From positions 9,280-29,254 of the forward strand of contig PXSV01000088.1 in NCBI GenBank assembly GCA_003022685.1: a DNA stretch of 19,975 nucleotides, read 5' to 3'. A program made the translations under genes and the position numbers. Every line of letters starts with the position of its first letter. Positions within the stretch are counted from its first letter, which is position 1. Positions 1 to 6,794 of the stretch are shown here, in pieces. Below the pieces are notes generated by a model that saw only the letters and a list, made by a program, of their open reading frames with translations, ran no database searches and was not told where the DNA came from. The DNA comes from Halobacteriales archaeon SW_9_67_24 (lineage in GTDB: Archaea; Halobacteriota; Halobacteria; Halobacteriales; Halococcaceae).

Positions 1-891
1 GCCCACTACGGCGAGACCGCTGATACCGTCGCAGCGGTGTTGCCCGACCTCCTCGCGGTCGTCGAAGAGGTCGACGATCCCCATCGTTTGGATCGAATCG
101 AGCGCCGGTTGCGGGAGACGGTTCGAGCGAACCCCGCCGCGCGGTGTGCGATATCGATCGCACTCCACGACCTCGTGGGCAAGCGCCTCGATCTGCCGCT
201 CTACCGGTACTGGGGGCTCGACGCCGACGAGACGGTATCGACCTCCTACACTATCGGACTCGACAGCATCGAGCGAATGCGGGAGAAGACGGCCACGGCG
301 GTCGACGCCGGCCACTCGATCCTGAAAGTCAAACTCGGCACCGAGCGCGACCGCGAGATCATGGCGGCCGTCCGCGATGCGGCCTCCGACGCGCGGATCC
401 GGGTGGACGCGAACGAGGCGTGGACGCCGCCCGAGGCGGTCGACATGATCGAAACGCTCGCCGCTTTCGACGTGGAGTTCGTCGAACAGCCCGTTCCGGT
501 CGACAGTTCCGACGGACTCCGCTACGTCCACGAGCGCTCGGCGCTCCCGATCGCGGCCGACGAGTCCTGTGTGACGCTCGCGGACGTTCCCCGGATCGCC
601 GATCGGGCGGACATCGCGAACATCAAACTCATGAAATGCGGCGGGCTCCGCGAGGCGAAACGGATGATCCACGCCGCCCGCGCGCACGGACTCGAGGTCA
701 TGCTCGGCTGCATGATCGAGTCGAACGCCGCGATTGCGGCCGGCTGTCATCTCGCGCCGTTGCTCGATTACGCCGACCTCGACGGTTCCTTGCTGCTCGC
801 CGACGACCCGTACGCGGGCGTTCCGATGGCGGACGGTGAGGTGGATCTAGTGGGGGGCGATCGGCCTGGCACCGGCGCGCGCGAGCGATAG
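1..891 (+). CDS. Dipeptide epimerase-like enolase-superfamily protein (5' end outside window)
   Basis: The frame is open from the first base, so the gene starts left of the window; about 296 C-terminal codons are present, of roughly 345 in full-length relatives. It belongs to the mandelate racemase/muconate lactonizing enzyme family, most like L-Ala-D/L-Glu dipeptide epimerases. Seen in the sequence: the capping-domain piece HYGET at the window start; a K-V-K catalytic lysine motif at nt 325-333; three metal ligands (Asp at 406 in VDANE, Glu at 484 in VEQP, Asp at 559 in ADES); and the opposite-face lysine at 625 in IKLMKCGG. Both lysines expected of a 1,1-proton-transfer epimerase are therefore present. 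Such enzymes epimerise dipeptides or cycloisomerise/dehydrate sugar acids in the cytosol; next to sugar genes, a sugar-acid role is the main alternative. The family is secure, the substrate is not. No disruption is visible. Confidence 0.85.
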   Translation, partial: AHYGETADTVAAVLPDLLAVVEEVDDPHRLDRIERRLRETVRANPAARCAISIALHDLVGKRLDLPLYRYWGLDADETVSTSYTIGLDSIERMREKTATAVDAGHSILKVKLGTERDREIMAAVRDAASDARIRVDANEAWTPPEAVDMIETLAAFDVEFVEQPVPVDSSDGLRYVHERSALPIAADESCVTLADVPRIADRADIANIKLMKCGGLREAKRMIHAARAHGLEVMLGCMIESNAAIAAGCHLAPLLDYADLDGSLLLADDPYAGVPMADGEVDLVGGDRPGTGARER

Positions 892-907
892 GTCCGCCAC
901 GCCGGCG

Positions 908-1284
908 GTGGCCGTCGCCGACGACGGTTCCGGGCCGTCGGCGGTTGCAAAGGACGGCACAACGCTCGTATCGACGCCCCATCCGCTCCGCCGTACGTCG
1001 ATAGAGACGTACGCGCTCGAACTGGGCGAGGACGCCGGGAATAACGAACTGGTGGCCGAACTGTACGACATCGACGGCTGATCGAAGCGTCGGAACGGGT
1101 CAACGACGAGTACGTGCTCTCGCCGGACAGTGCGGAGCGCGAAGCGCCGGAGCGGACTCGGACGACGACCGCCGACGTAACGCCGCTCGCTCTCCAGCTC
1201 ACCCGAACGGAGGGAGCCTTCGCGGTGGGAGTGCTCGGCGACCGTGAGGAGCTCGTCGTCGAACGGATCACCGACGAGGAGTGA
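908..1284 (+). pseudogene. Frameshifted relic of an unrecognised small protein gene
   Basis: Two collinear coding-like stretches in different frames abut here. The first, from a possible GTG at 908, ends at a TGA at 1079-1081 after ELVAELYDIDG. The second, in the next frame, runs IEASERVNDEYVLSP and ends with VVERITDEE at a TGA at 1282-1284. Both have GC-rich third positions and acidic composition like the neighbouring real genes. Adding one base at about 1077-1079 would join them into one frame of about 125 residues (DIDG-LIEASERV). I do not recognise the family. It follows the epimerase stop by 16 nt and could have been its operon partner. It may be a decayed gene, a one-base sequence error, or chance coding-like DNA. 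The rest of the gap up to 1460 shows only weak AT-rich sequence around 1363-1375. Confidence 0.35.
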
Positions 1285-1450
1285 GGACTCGTCAGGAGCA
1301 CGGATCGAGGCGTCGAAAATCACCGATGAAACGATCTCGGCCGTCGGTCGATCCGCTTGCCGCGAGTTTTCAAACGGCTGAAACCGTGACCGAACGGGTC
1401 GTCAGCGTGGAAAGTAGTCGAAACAAAGCAATCATACACATCCACCACGC

Positions 1451-1457
1451 AGGAGGA
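1451..1457 (+). promoter_or_regulatory. Shine-Dalgarno site fixing the start at 1461
   Basis: AGGAGGA lies 3 nt before the ATG at 1461. This strong site decides the start, because the frame is open further upstream to 1281 and that extension has no family-like sequence. It also means this mRNA has a 5' leader, unlike the apparently leaderless genes elsewhere in the window. Confidence 0.7.
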
Positions 1458-1460
1458 ACG

Positions 1461-2528
1461 ATGAACGCCCAGTCAACGGCACGGCTCGGGGTTGTCGGTC
1501 TCGGTGGATGGGGGTCGTTCCACGCGGCTCGCATGGAAGGGACCGATGCGACCCTCGTCGGCGGTATCGATATCGATCCGGCGGCGCGCGAACGCTTCGA
1601 GGAGCGCTTCGGGGTTCCGACCCACGAGAACCTCGATGAGTTGAACGAGACGGGTGTGGACGGTGTCATCATCACCACACCGAACCAGTATCACGAAGAA
1701 CAGGCGGTAGCGGCGTTCGAGGCGGGTCTCGACGTGTTGATCGAGAAGCCGCTCGCACATACCCTCGACAGCGCGGAGCGCATTGTTGCCGCCGCCGCCA
1801 ACGCACCGGGGATCTGCATGGTGGGGTTCAAAAACCGGTTTCTGCCCGCGGTCGAAGTGATCAAGGGCTACGAGCGCGCGGGTCGGTTCGGCGAGGTCAC
1901 TCATGTGGAGGCGAACTACGTCCGTCGACGCGGCATCCCGGGGCGCGGGTCGTGGTTCACGGACCGGTCGTCATCGGGCGGTGGGTCGCTCGTTGACATC
2001 GGTGTCCACGCCATCGACCTTGCGCTGTACGTCCTCGATTTTCCCCGCGTCGAAACGGTTCTCGGACGGACGCGCAGCGAGTTCGGCGGCCGCGAGGACT
2101 ACACTCACCTGGAGATGTGGGGCGAGGACGCCGGACCGGACGGGTTCGACGTCGACGACTCGACGACGGCGTTGCTGTGTTGTGCGGACGGTCAAACCGT
2201 CGCGCTCGAATGTGCGTGGGCCGCCGACCGCGAACCGACCGACGAGTTCGTCATACAGGGCACGGAAGCGGGTGCGACGTTGGACCGCGGCAGCGAGGAA
2301 CTCACGATTCACGAAGCGCGCTCCGTCGGCGCACCACATTTCGTGAACGCCGAGATCGAAACGCGGGACGTGAACCCCATCGCAGCCGAACAGCAGGCGT
2401 TCGCCGAAGCAATCCGTACCGGGCGACCACCCGAACACAACACCCCCGAACAGGCGCTCGTCGTCCAGCGGGTTCTCGACGCCATCCAGCGGTCGAGCGA
2501 GCGCGGAAAAGCGGTCGGCCTGGAATGA
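1461..2528 (+). CDS. Gfo/Idh/MocA family NAD(P)-dependent sugar dehydrogenase, copy 1
   Basis: The product is 355 residues, normal for this family of cytosolic NAD(P)-dependent oxidoreductases acting on sugars, inositols or their derivatives. The N-terminal Rossmann fold has VVGLGGWG (glycines at 13, 15 and 18) and the acidic IDIDP end of the second strand, which favours NAD(H). The catalytic lysine motif EKP is at residues 95-97, and the C-terminal domain has GGGSLVDIGVHAIDLAL with Asp179 and His183 of the D-x-G-x-H motif. The start is chosen by the Shine-Dalgarno site at 1451-1457. It is a paralog of the dehydrogenase at 8322-9419; both share VRRRGIPGRGSWFT and FDVDDS, with roughly half of all residues identical by eye. 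A compound hairpin begins on the base after its stop codon. The specific substrate cannot be read from the sequence. Confidence 0.9.
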   Translation: MNAQSTARLGVVGLGGWGSFHAARMEGTDATLVGGIDIDPAARERFEERFGVPTHENLDELNETGVDGVIITTPNQYHEEQAVAAFEAGLDVLIEKPLAHTLDSAERIVAAAANAPGICMVGFKNRFLPAVEVIKGYERAGRFGEVTHVEANYVRRRGIPGRGSWFTDRSSSGGGSLVDIGVHAIDLALYVLDFPRVETVLGRTRSEFGGREDYTHLEMWGEDAGPDGFDVDDSTTALLCCADGQTVALECAWAADREPTDEFVIQGTEAGATLDRGSEELTIHEARSVGAPHFVNAEIETRDVNPIAAEQQAFAEAIRTGRPPEHNTPEQALVVQRVLDAIQRSSERGKAVGLE

Positions 2529-2608
2529 TAGGGTCGGTTGGAAGCGTTCACCGGTGCGACCGCACGTCGTCGTGCGGTCGATCCCGGACGGACTTCCAAC
2601 CGACTCTA
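2529..2608. repeat. 80-nt compound inverted repeat (possible MITE or 3'-end hairpin)
   Basis: The outer arms 2529-2544 and 2593-2608 are complementary over 16 bp with one mismatch, which would be a G-U pair in RNA. Inside, 2557-2566 and 2571-2580 form a perfect 10-bp stem with a 4-nt loop, and two CCGG blocks (2551-2554 and 2584-2587) can pair between the two stems. The element starts on the base after the TGA of the preceding gene and is flanked by TGA on both sides (2526-2528 and 2609-2611; ATGA if the shared A is counted). That geometry fits a miniature transposable element with a 3-bp target duplication. A transcript-end hairpin is the alternative. There is no U-run after it. Confidence 0.7.
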
Positions 2609-2672
2609 TGAGTGCTGCGTTCCCGAGTCGGACGCTATCGGGGTGGAGACCGCCTCCCGACTGCCGCCCGTA

Positions 2673-2683
2673 GTATTATATAA
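2673..2683 (+). promoter_or_regulatory. TATA box for the universal stress gene
   Basis: TATTATATAAA is the strongest TATA-like sequence in the window, in otherwise GC-rich DNA. Its centre is about 26 nt before the ATG at 2704, so transcription should begin at or next to the start codon (leaderless mRNA). Confidence 0.7.
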
Positions 2684-2703
2684 AGGCAGCCGGAAAGGTG
2701 TAT

Positions 2704-3162
2704 ATGGCACTCGAAACCGTCGTACTCGCGGTCGGACCGGGCGACGCGGATCGCATCGACCGCCTCGCGGAGGAGACGATCGACATCGCGGGCCCGTCGG
2801 GCGCGACCGTCGTGCTCGGCCACGTCTTCACCGACAAGGAGTACACTGACTCCCTCGATCGCCTCGGGTTCGACACCGCGGTCGGCGAGGTGTCGCCGGA
2901 CGACGTCGCCGATCGCCACGCCACCATCCGTGACCTCGCCGGGCGGCTCGACGACGCCGGCGTCGATCACGCCGTCGGCGGGGCGGTCGGCGACCACGGC
3001 GACAGTATCGTGGGGCTGACCGAGGAGGCCGATGCGGATCTCGTGATCGTCGGCGGGCGACAGCGCTCGCCGACCGGCAAAGCGGTGTTCGGCTCGACGG
3101 CCCAGAAGGTGATGCTCTCCGCGCCGTGTCCCGTGACCTTCGTCCGTGCGGATACGAAGTAG
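2704..3162 (+). CDS. Universal stress protein (UspA family)
   Basis: The product is 152 residues, a single UspA domain of the usual size. It begins with the family strand ALETVVLAVGPGD and ends with the nucleotide-binding signature VIVGGRQRSPTGKAVFGST, then APCPVTFVR. The G-x-x-x-x-S...G-S pattern of ATP-binding Usp proteins is largely kept, with GGRQ replacing the more common GSRG. The ATG at 2704 is preferred over the GTG two codons earlier because it sits at the position a leaderless transcript from the TATA box would start. Usp proteins are small cytosolic nucleotide-binding proteins linked to stress and energy status, and haloarchaea carry many; a specific role here is unknown. It lies between the first dehydrogenase and the transporter operon but has its own promoter. 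Confidence 0.9.
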   Translation: MALETVVLAVGPGDADRIDRLAEETIDIAGPSGATVVLGHVFTDKEYTDSLDRLGFDTAVGEVSPDDVADRHATIRDLAGRLDDAGVDHAVGGAVGDHGDSIVGLTEEADADLVIVGGRQRSPTGKAVFGSTAQKVMLSAPCPVTFVRADTK

Positions 3163-3204
3163 TGCGGGCTCGCATGGGCGCGGGGGGAACGACCTATCGG
3201 CAGT

Positions 3205-3257
3205 CATATGAACGTTGCCGGTCCCGTCTAATCACCTACGGTAATGGTCTTCATATG
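3205..3257. repeat. Imperfect inverted repeat downstream of the stress gene
   Basis: CATATGAA (3205-3212) and TTCATATG (3250-3257) are perfect 8-bp arms. Further in, TTGCCG (3215-3220) can pair with CGGTAA (3239-3244) using one G-U pair, giving a two-part hairpin. It starts 42 nt after the stress-gene stop. It could be an RNA 3' structure or a protein-binding site for the divergent stretch ahead of the transporter operon; the sequence does not decide. Confidence 0.45.
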
Positions 3258-3264
3258 TCACGTC

Positions 3265-3291
3265 GTCCGACATCCGGGCTACGTGTCCGAC
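3265..3291. repeat. Direct repeats GTCCGAC spaced 20 bp
   Basis: GTCCGAC occurs at 3265-3271 and 3285-3291, 20 bp start to start, or about two helical turns. Similar flanking bases follow each copy (ATCCGGG and TCCAGG). A third variant, GTCCGAT, lies at 3356-3362 beside the expected transcription start. The spacing puts the first two on one face of DNA, as expected for a multimeric regulator binding upstream of the transporter promoter. Confidence 0.4.
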
Positions 3292-3330
3292 TCCAGGCTT
3301 AATTTTCACATCATGGTCAATGAAAAATCC

Positions 3331-3354
3331 CAGTAGGTATAAGTAAACCTATTG
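3331..3354 (+). promoter_or_regulatory. Transporter operon promoter with an operator-like palindrome around the TATA box
   Basis: A TATA-like stretch at 3338-3346 (TATAAGTAA) is 25-33 nt ahead of the start codon. It sits inside an inverted repeat with arms CAGTAGGT (3331-3338) and ACCTATTG (3347-3354), matching at 7 of 8 positions. A protein on this site would block TATA-binding protein, so it is a candidate repressor operator. A second weak dyad, TTTTCA/TGAAAA (3303-3308 and 3321-3326), lies just upstream where activators or the BRE act. The regulator is not encoded in the window in any form I recognise. Confidence 0.55.
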
Positions 3355-3370
3355 TGTCCGATTAACCGTG

Positions 3371-4861
3371 ATGCATGATGGTAGCACGGATAAGCGCCCA
3401 ACAAATAGAGGTGTCGCCCGCCGCGACTTCCTGAAGGCGGCAGGAGCATCAGGAGCGGCCGCCGGGCTCGCGGGCTGTACTGCCCACCCGCTCGCGGGCA
3501 CGATCGCCGGTGGCACCGGAACGGGTGGGTCCACGCTCCAGTGGATGGCAGGGACCGACGAAGTCGGTGCGAGCAGACAGGTCAAACAGGCGTTATACGA
3601 CGCTGGCCTCTCCCAGGACATCGGCATCGAGATCATCACCGGGCCACGGGACACGACCGCGAAGCAACAACAACTCCAGCGCTGGTTCTCCGGCGGTCTC
3701 GAGAAGCCGGACATCATCCAGATGGACAGCGGCTGGACGATCCCCTTCATCAAGCGCGGCCAGACGCTCAACCTCACCAAGAGCGAGGCGTTCCCCGACA
3801 GCTACGTCGAGCGGATCGAGGAGAGCTACTTCGAGGCGAGCGTCCAAACCGCGAAGGATCCGGGAACGGGCGACCTGCACGCGGTGCCCTTCTATCCGGA
3901 CTTCCCGACGATGCTGTACCGTCGAGACCTCGTGGAGGAAGCCGGGTACAGTCCCGGGCAGGAAAACTGGGCGACCGAATCGATACGGTGGCGGCGGTTC
4001 GCACAGGTCGTACGGGACGTTCTCGACCGGAACGATGATCTCGGCTACGGGTTCACCTTTCAAGCGAACACATACGGCGGGTTGTCGTGTTGTGATTTCA
4101 ACGAGTTCATGACCTCGTGGGGCGGGGCGTACTTCGGCGGCCGGGACACCCTGTTCGGGCCGGTCGGGGAGCGACCGGTGACGGTCGGCGAACAGCCAGT
4201 GATCGACTCGGTGCGGATGATACGGTCGTTCATCTCGGGGCCGGACGCGTCGGGCGCACACCCCGACTACCCCGGCCCGATCTCGCCGCGGGCGGTGCTC
4301 GGGTGGGTCGAAAACACCTCGCTCGCGCCGTTCACCAACGGGAACGCGGTTGCAAACCGTAACTGGCCGTACGCCATCTCGAATGCGACTGCTGACGATG
4401 CACTCGGCGATCGCCTCGGGGTGATGCCGATCCCGTACGCCGTTCCCCAGCAGCAGACGGAGTACGAGAACATCGGCGGGCCGGTCGCGGCGCTCGGCGG
4501 GTGGCACCACGTGATCAATCCCAATAGCAACAACATCGAGGAGTCGGTACAGGTGCTCCAAGCGATGGCCGAACCAAGCTTCAAGTACAGGATATTCGAA
4601 CTCATTGGGTTCATTCCACCCGAACCCGAACTGCTCAACTCGCGTCGGGCGCGGCAGGTATCGGGCGTCGGGAACTTCGTCGAGCAGCTGCGGATCGCCG
4701 GGGAGAACGCGATTCCCCGACCCGTTACCGTGGTCTGGCCGCAGCAGTCGACGCAGATCTTCCAAATCGTCAACAGTGCGTATGCCGGGGGTATCGGGCC
4801 TGAACAGGCGATGATGTCGCTTCAGTCAACGCTCGAAAACATCGAGGACTACGCTCAATAA
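3371..4861 (+). CDS. Sugar ABC transporter substrate-binding lipoprotein (Tat-exported)
   Basis: The product is about 496 residues, an extracellular solute-binding protein of the family 1 (MalE-like) type. The N-terminus has a twin-arginine motif, RRDFLKAAG, then a small-residue stretch and the lipobox GLAGC, so the mature protein should be exported folded and lipid-anchored outside the membrane. The body fits a CUT1 sugar-binding protein, for example VPFYPDFPTMLYRRDLVEEAG and a long C-terminal lobe ending in a helical tail. An in-frame GTG directly precedes the chosen ATG, and either could start a leaderless message from the TATA box at 3338. It is the first gene of a five-gene operon, with its stop overlapping the next start (TAATG). 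The bound sugar is unknown. The gene is intact. Confidence 0.92.
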   Translation: MHDGSTDKRPTNRGVARRDFLKAAGASGAAAGLAGCTAHPLAGTIAGGTGTGGSTLQWMAGTDEVGASRQVKQALYDAGLSQDIGIEIITGPRDTTAKQQQLQRWFSGGLEKPDIIQMDSGWTIPFIKRGQTLNLTKSEAFPDSYVERIEESYFEASVQTAKDPGTGDLHAVPFYPDFPTMLYRRDLVEEAGYSPGQENWATESIRWRRFAQVVRDVLDRNDDLGYGFTFQANTYGGLSCCDFNEFMTSWGGAYFGGRDTLFGPVGERPVTVGEQPVIDSVRMIRSFISGPDASGAHPDYPGPISPRAVLGWVENTSLAPFTNGNAVANRNWPYAISNATADDALGDRLGVMPIPYAVPQQQTEYENIGGPVAALGGWHHVINPNSNNIEESVQVLQAMAEPSFKYRIFELIGFIPPEPELLNSRRARQVSGVGNFVEQLRIAGENAIPRPVTVVWPQQSTQIFQIVNSAYAGGIGPEQAMMSLQSTLENIEDYAQ

Positions 4862-5844
4862 TGGCAACCGAAGAACAAACCGAAAGCGGAGTGCAGAGGT
4901 CATCGGGGGTATACGCGGGTATCATCCGATGGGTGGAGAACCTGGACGACAGCCGCTTCGCCTACCTGCTGTTGGCACCGGCCTTCCTCCTGCTCGCGGT
5001 AATCGTGTTCTGGCCCCTCCTCAGAACCTTTGTCATCTCGCTGCAAGCCGACAGCCTCAGCGGTGCCACGGCCTACGGCGAGTTCGTCGGTCTCGACAAC
5101 TACATTGCGCTGTTGACCGGCCAACTCGATGGGGTCGCGCTGCCGAGTCCCTTCTTCAACCTGAGCCAGCCGTTCCAGAGCGCATTGATCGTGACGGTGA
5201 TCTTCACGGTCGTGAGCGTCGTCTTCGAAACGCTGTTGGGGTTCGGGCAGGCGCTCGTGCTCGATCAGGACTTCCGGGGCCGGCGGTGGGTCCGTGTCGC
5301 CATCATCATCCCGTGGGCGATCCCGATCGTGATCCAGGGGATGATCTTCTATCTCATCTTCCAGCCCGGCATCGGCTTCGGCGTCGATATCGTACAGGCG
5401 ATCGGCTTCTCCGGAACGCCGCTCACCGACAGCGCCGAAGCACTCGCCATCATCACGCTCGCGGACGTGTGGAAGACGACCGCGTTCATGGCGCTGTTGA
5501 TCCTCGCGGGCCTCCAAAGCGTGGATCGTAGCCTCTACGACGTGGCGAAGGTCTCCGGTGCATCGAAGTGGCAACAGTTCAGAATGATAACGCTGCCGAT
5601 CGTGCTGCCCACGGTCTTAGTTGCGATGTTGTTCCGGACGCTCGGTGCGGCACGCATCTACGGGCTGATCGAAGCGACAGCGGGCTGTACCACCGTACCG
5701 TCGCTTTCGTGTCTCGTGGTAACGACGTTCAGTACCCGGCGCTACGGCACCGCCACGGCAGTTGCGTTCGTCACGGCGGCGCTCATTGGTATCGCTGCGA
5801 TATTCTACGTCGTGCTGTTCGCCCGCAGTGAGGAGGGAGTCTGA
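4861..5844 (+). CDS. Sugar ABC transporter permease, MalF-like
   Basis: The product is 327 residues with about six predicted membrane helices, the first being AYLLLAPAFLLLAVIVFWPL. The cytoplasmic EAA loop that docks on the ATPase is present as DVAKVSGASKWQQFRMITLP. This is the MalF-type (first) permease of a CUT1 importer; unlike E. coli MalF it lacks the extra N-terminal helices and large periplasmic loop, as is usual for short relatives. Its ATG shares one base with the stop of the binding-protein gene, indicating translational coupling; a GAGG lies about 14 nt upstream. It should form the channel with the next gene product in the cytoplasmic membrane. There is no sign of damage. Confidence 0.92.
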   Translation: MATEEQTESGVQRSSGVYAGIIRWVENLDDSRFAYLLLAPAFLLLAVIVFWPLLRTFVISLQADSLSGATAYGEFVGLDNYIALLTGQLDGVALPSPFFNLSQPFQSALIVTVIFTVVSVVFETLLGFGQALVLDQDFRGRRWVRVAIIIPWAIPIVIQGMIFYLIFQPGIGFGVDIVQAIGFSGTPLTDSAEALAIITLADVWKTTAFMALLILAGLQSVDRSLYDVAKVSGASKWQQFRMITLPIVLPTVLVAMLFRTLGAARIYGLIEATAGCTTVPSLSCLVVTTFSTRRYGTATAVAFVTAALIGIAAIFYVVLFARSEEGV

Positions 5845-5845
5845 G

Positions 5846-6790
5846 ATGGCGACCGAACAGCGCCAACACGAGGAAAGCGGCGACCACGAACGCGATGTCG
5901 GTCCGTTCACGCGCTGGGTCCAGAGTTCGATCCGGAACCCACAGCGAGCCTACCGCGCGATGTTCTACGTGCTGATGATCTTTTTCCTCCTCACGACGCT
6001 GTTCCCGTTCTACTGGCTGCTGGTGCTCGCGCTTACACCGACGGAAGCGTTGTCGAACATCGGGCTGCTCCCGAACGGGTTCAATCCGGGCGCGTTCGTG
6101 GATATCTTCGAGATACTGCCCTTCCACGTCTACATGTTCAACAGCTTCGTGATCGCGTTGGCGTCGACGGTGATGGTGTTGTTGATCGGGAGCCTCGCAG
6201 GGTACGTCTTCGGTCGGTTCGATTTCCCGGGCCGGGGAGCGCTCATGCTGATCCTGCTCACGATCAGTTTCTTTCCGCCAGTGGGGTTCATCCTGCCGCT
6301 GTTCCAGCTGTTCACGGGCAACGTCAACGTCCTCGGCATCAGCAGTCCGATGCTGTTCAACACGCCCTTTGCGGTCTTGCTGCCCGCCGGAGCGCTCTAC
6401 ATGCCGCTCTCGATCTTCATTCTCACGACGTTCTACCGGCAGATCCCCGACGGGCTGGAGGACGCCGCCCGGATCGAGGGCACAACGCGGATCGGCGCGT
6501 TGTTCAGGGTTATCATCCCGTTGTCGGCACCCGGCGTCGCCACGGCAGGCGTACTCACGTTCATCTACGTGTACAACGAGTTCTTCTTCTCGTATCTCAT
6601 GACGAACGGGGAAGCCGAGAATTGGGCCCCGATCCTCTGGGGCGTTCTCGGCTATCAGACCCAGTACACGGCTCAGTACAACCTGATGGCGGCCGCGAGC
6701 ATCGTCGGCGTGTTGCCGGTAGCGATCCTCGTCGTGCTGGCACAGGAACGCATCGTCAGCGGTCTCACCAGCGGCGCACTCAAGGAGTAA
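5846..6790 (+). CDS. Sugar ABC transporter permease, MalG-like
   Basis: The product is 314 residues with about six membrane helices, beginning MFYVLMIFFLLTTLFPFYW. The EAA loop is clear as EDAARIEGTTRIGALFRVII followed by PL. The C-terminal half shows the MalG-type helix around TFIYVYNEFFFSYLMTN. The start is the ATG one base after the previous stop, with GGAGG at 5832-5836 nine bases upstream; the frame is open further upstream but that part overlaps the previous gene. The acidic, His/Glu-rich N-terminal 20 residues are cytosolic. It partners the MalF-like subunit. Confidence 0.92.
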   Translation: MATEQRQHEESGDHERDVGPFTRWVQSSIRNPQRAYRAMFYVLMIFFLLTTLFPFYWLLVLALTPTEALSNIGLLPNGFNPGAFVDIFEILPFHVYMFNSFVIALASTVMVLLIGSLAGYVFGRFDFPGRGALMLILLTISFFPPVGFILPLFQLFTGNVNVLGISSPMLFNTPFAVLLPAGALYMPLSIFILTTFYRQIPDGLEDAARIEGTTRIGALFRVIIPLSAPGVATAGVLTFIYVYNEFFFSYLMTNGEAENWAPILWGVLGYQTQYTAQYNLMAAASIVGVLPVAILVVLAQERIVSGLTSGALKE

Positions 6791-6794
6791 CAAC

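Noticed and set aside
768..1323. - strand frames of 158 and 177 codons over the epimerase end and the following gap
   Set aside because: They have shadow-like composition; the + strand in the same region shows better coding character even though it is interrupted.
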